Position numbers and translations under genes: made by a program. Under the pieces are notes generated by a model that made no database searches, was not told where the DNA came from, and saw only the letters and a program-made list of their open reading frames with translations. Shown here in pieces: positions 14,818 to 16,558 of a stretch of 16,558 bases of DNA; positions within the stretch are counted from its first letter, which is position 1, and each line of letters opens with the position of its first letter. The DNA is from DASUAO01 sp046484625 (GTDB lineage: Bacteria > Actinomycetota > Acidimicrobiia > IMCC26256 > PALSA-555), in assembly GCA_046484625.1 (NCBI GenBank), contig JAWOIO010000121.1, forward strand, positions 1 to 16,558, given 5' to 3'.

Positions 14818-14901
14818 GACCAGCCCGATGAGACCAGCCCGATGAGACCAGCCTGATGAGACCAGCCCGATGAGACCAGCCCGATGAGACCAGCCCGATG
14901 A
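14811..14901 (+). repeat. 14-bp tandem repeat (6 copies plus a partial) forming a chain of six mini-ORFs
   Basis: The unit CCGATGAGACCAGC repeats at 14811, 14825, 14839, 14853 (one change, CTGATG), 14867 and 14881, followed by a partial copy at 14895. Each copy holds ATGA. The ATGs at 14814, 14828, 14842, 14856, 14870 and 14884 read M-R-P-A-R-stop, except the third, which reads M-R-P-A-stop. Every stop overlaps the next ATG by ATGA, or by TGATGA in the variant copy, where the stop shares one base with the next ATG. The last TGA (14899-14901) overlaps rimI ATG 14898. The unit is 14 bp, so successive mini-ORFs rotate through the three frames. The repeat has no purine-rich Shine-Dalgarno. This is the only gap over 33 nt in the operon. 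Confidence 0.93.
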
Positions 14902-15464
14902 CGATCAGCCCGCCGCTCACCGTCGAGATCACGCCGATGCTCCGGCGCCACGTCCGGTCCGTGTTGCGCATCGAGGACCAGGTGTACCCGCGGCCGTGGA
15001 GTCAGAACCTCTTCCTGTCCGAGCTCGCAATGTCGTCGTCGCGCCGCTACCTCGTGGCACGCGTCGGACGCAAGATCGTCGGGTACGGCGGGATGATGCT
15101 GGTCGCCGAGGACGGACACGTGACGACGCTCGCCGTCGATCCCGACTGGCACCGCTTCCAGATCGGGACCCGTCTCATGCTGGTGCTCACCCGCGCCGCG
15201 CTCGCCCGCGACGCCCGCAACCTCACGCTGGAGGTCCGCGTGGCGAACGACGGGGCGCAGGGGCTGTACCGGAAGTTCGGCTTCGCGCCGGTGGGCGTCC
15301 GCAAGGGCTACTACCAGGAGACCGGCGAGGACGCGCTGGTGATGTGGGTGCATGACATCGACACCGAGGGGTTCGCGCGGCAGCTGGATCGGATCGAAGC
15401 CGGGATCACCGGTGCGACGGTCCTCTCACCGGCGCTCGGTGGCTCCGAGGTGGACCAGCCGTGA
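14898..15464 (+). CDS. rimI: GNAT N-acetyltransferase, ribosomal protein S18 alanine acetyltransferase type
   Basis: RimI uses acetyl-CoA to acetylate the N-terminus of ribosomal protein S18 and perhaps other proteins. The 188 residues show the family pattern: VLRIEDQVYPRPWSQNLFLSEL, GHVTTLAVDPDWHRFQIG, LTLEVRVAND with Glu112 as likely general base, and LYRKFGFAPVGVRKGYY with Tyr138/Tyr139. The acetyl-CoA loop usually reads RRGIG or QxxGxG/A. Here it is HRFQIGT, so the first glycine is Gln88. A C-terminal tail of about 35 residues follows the core. ATG 14898 is the end of the mini-ORF chain; the next in-frame ATG, 14937, would cut the conserved N-terminus less plausibly. The stop overlaps tsaD as GTGA. 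Confidence 0.92.
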   Translation: MTISPPLTVEITPMLRRHVRSVLRIEDQVYPRPWSQNLFLSELAMSSSRRYLVARVGRKIVGYGGMMLVAEDGHVTTLAVDPDWHRFQIGTRLMLVLTRAALARDARNLTLEVRVANDGAQGLYRKFGFAPVGVRKGYYQETGEDALVMWVHDIDTEGFARQLDRIEAGITGATVLSPALGGSEVDQP

Positions 15465-16462
15465 CCACGATCCTGGGCATCGAGACCTCGTGCGACGAGA
15501 CCGCGGCCGCGGTCGTCGACGACGGTCGGATCGTGCGGTCGTCGGTCGTCTCGAGCCAGGTCGACCTCCACGCCCGGTTCGGCGGGGTGGTGCCCGAGAT
15601 CGCGAGCCGCGCGCACGTGGAGCTCGTCGGTCCGGTGTTCGCCGACGCGCTCGGGGAGGCGGGCGTGGACCTCGCCGACGTCGACGCGATCGCAGCCTGT
15701 CGCGGCCCCGGGCTCGCCGGCGCGCTGCTCGTCGGCGTGAGTGCCGCGAAGGCCCTGGCGTTGGTCGCGGGGAAGCCGTACGTCGGGGTGAACCACCTCG
15801 AGGCCCACCTCTACGCGGCGTGGCTGGAGGATCCCGACCTCACACCGCCGCTCGCAGTGCTGATCGTGTCGGGTGGGCACACGATGACCGTGATCGTCGA
15901 GAGTCATGGCCGGTACCGGATGGTCGGCCAGACGGTCGACGACGCCGCGGGCGAGGCGTTCGACAAGGTCGCCCGGTTCCTCGGGCTCGGCTATCCCGGC
16001 GGGCCCGCGATCGACCGGATCGCGCGCGAGGGCGACCCCGCGGCGATCGCGTTCCCGCGGGCGATGGCCGGTGACGCCGACTTCTCGTTCTCGGGCCTCA
16101 AGACCGCGGTCGTGCTCCACGTCCGGGCGAACCCGGACGCCGAGGTGGCCGACGTCGCGGCATCATTCCAGGCCGCGGCCGTCGACCAGCTCGTCGACAA
16201 GCTCGAGCGGGCCGCCGACGAGGCGGGCGCCTCCTCGCTCGTGATCGGGGGCGGGGTCGCGGCGAACTCCCTGCTGCGCGCGCGGGTCGGGGAGCGGGCC
16301 GCGGCGACCGGGCGGCGGGCCTTCCTGCCGCCGCCCGACCTGTGCACGGACAACGCGGCGATGATCGCCGCGGCGGCCTGGTGGCGCCTGGCCTCCGACG
16401 GCCCCACCCCCCTCGACACCGGCGTCGACCCGGGGCTGGCCCTTCCCACCATCGATTCTTGA
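15461..16462 (+). CDS. tsaD: tRNA threonylcarbamoyladenosine transferase TsaD
   Basis: TsaD transfers the threonylcarbamoyl group to A37 of tRNA, working with TsaB and TsaE encoded just upstream. The 333 residues match the family. They have ILGIETSCDETAAAVV at the N-terminus, GGVVPEIASRAH, the metal motif NHLEAH with His112 and His116, IVSGGHTM around 136-142, and DNAAMIAA with metal ligand Asp297. The GTG start at 15461 overlaps the rimI stop. The TGA stop overlaps an ATG (16462-16464). In other actinobacteria groES often follows, but no groES start or CIRCE element is visible before the window ends. Confidence 0.97.
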   Translation: MTTILGIETSCDETAAAVVDDGRIVRSSVVSSQVDLHARFGGVVPEIASRAHVELVGPVFADALGEAGVDLADVDAIAACRGPGLAGALLVGVSAAKALALVAGKPYVGVNHLEAHLYAAWLEDPDLTPPLAVLIVSGGHTMTVIVESHGRYRMVGQTVDDAAGEAFDKVARFLGLGYPGGPAIDRIAREGDPAAIAFPRAMAGDADFSFSGLKTAVVLHVRANPDAEVADVAASFQAAAVDQLVDKLERAADEAGASSLVIGGGVAANSLLRARVGERAAATGRRAFLPPPDLCTDNAAMIAAAAWWRLASDGPTPLDTGVDPGLALPTIDS

Positions 16463-16558
16463 TGCATTCCTGCGCCGGCTCTGCACCGGTGAGGGACGCA
16501 GCTGGGGTTGGGGCTCCTCTTTCCGGGCCCCGCTTGCCGGGGCCGGGGAGCGGCCTGT
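16463..16558. other. Non-coding tail after tsaD, with possible small open frame
   Basis: These 96 bp hold no recognisable gene. An ATG at 16462, overlapping the tsaD stop, opens a frame that stays open for 32 codons to the edge. Its codons use A or T in the third position far more than the neighbouring genes do, and the product is a Gly/Pro/Ala/Ser string, so I do not call it a gene. Confidence 0.5.
16526..16544 (+). terminator. GC-rich hairpin downstream of tsaD (weak terminator candidate)
   Basis: GGCCCCG at 16526-16532 can pair with CGGGGCC at 16538-16544 around a 5-nt loop. No run of T follows on either strand, so it is not a standard intrinsic terminator. It could be a transcript-end structure of the kind seen in GC-rich actinobacteria, or an unrelated site. 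Confidence 0.3.

Noticed and set aside
14811..14901. Simple microsatellite noise at the tsaB-rimI gap.
   Set aside because: Not fully excluded, but every copy keeps an ATG and an in-frame stop that touch the neighbouring copy, and even the variant copy (CTGATG) preserves a stop overlapping the next ATG, so I kept it as a finding.
16462..16558. Start of a new gene (32 codons) or of groES overlapping the tsaD stop.
   Set aside because: No GroES-like residues, no CIRCE inverted repeat, lower GC at third codon positions than all neighbours, and a Gly/Pro-rich low-complexity product.

Overview
The window is a dense, very GC-rich stretch of bacterial chromosome. Gene content and order (rplM-rpsI-glmM-glmS-acpS-nnrD-alr-tsaE-tsaB-rimI-tsaD), frequent GTG starts and ATGA/GTGA gene overlaps point to an actinomycete. 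The same core order is known from Streptomyces and Mycobacterium. The unusual protein variants suggest a deep or little-studied lineage, perhaps Acidimicrobiia, but that placement is inference. No mobile element, phage gene, tRNA, rRNA or CRISPR array was seen.

Layout. (1) Positions 1-1518, minus strand: a metal-dependent phosphodiesterase of the alkaline phosphatase superfamily, cut by the left edge, with a lobe order that looks permuted. (2) 1519-1851: a divergent intergenic region with two facing arrays of a related 30-bp unit (2 + 3 copies), a good promoter for the ribosomal protein genes and a 14-bp palindrome in the leader. (3) 1852-16462: fifteen genes, all on the plus strand, with gaps of 33 nt or less except for one 80-nt gap made of short repeats. 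In order they are ribosomal proteins L13 and S9; GlmM and a nearly double-length GlmS (UDP-GlcNAc supply); AcpS (acyl carrier protein activation); a bifunctional NAD(P)HX repair enzyme; a CBS-pair protein; alanine racemase; an alpha/beta hydrolase; a P1-family (S58) peptidase; a family 4 uracil-DNA glycosylase; and TsaE-TsaB-RimI-TsaD, which make the t6A tRNA modification (plus the RimI acetyltransferase). (4) 16463-16558: a short tail with a GC-rich hairpin.

The most unusual feature is how the genes are joined. Most junctions from the CBS gene onward are direct stop/start overlaps (GTGA, ATGA, TGATG). At four junctions the genes are separated instead by chains of tiny ORFs of 4-7 codons, each ending at or next to the start of the next: glmS-acpS (two MDVA units), acpS-nnrD (MGRT), alr-hydrolase (MKVRSRP) and tsaB-rimI (six MRPAR/MRPA units in a 14-bp tandem repeat). 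The chains rotate through the reading frames and deliver a terminating ribosome to the next real start, so they look like stepping stones for termination-reinitiation. They could also be slippage duplications that are tolerated because coupling is preserved. Several of the downstream starts have no clear Shine-Dalgarno sequence of their own, which fits coupling.

The other items worth following up are the GlmS with large insertions and a roughly 200-residue C-terminal extension of unknown function, the permuted-looking phosphodiesterase, and the facing 30-bp arrays beside the ribosomal protein promoter.
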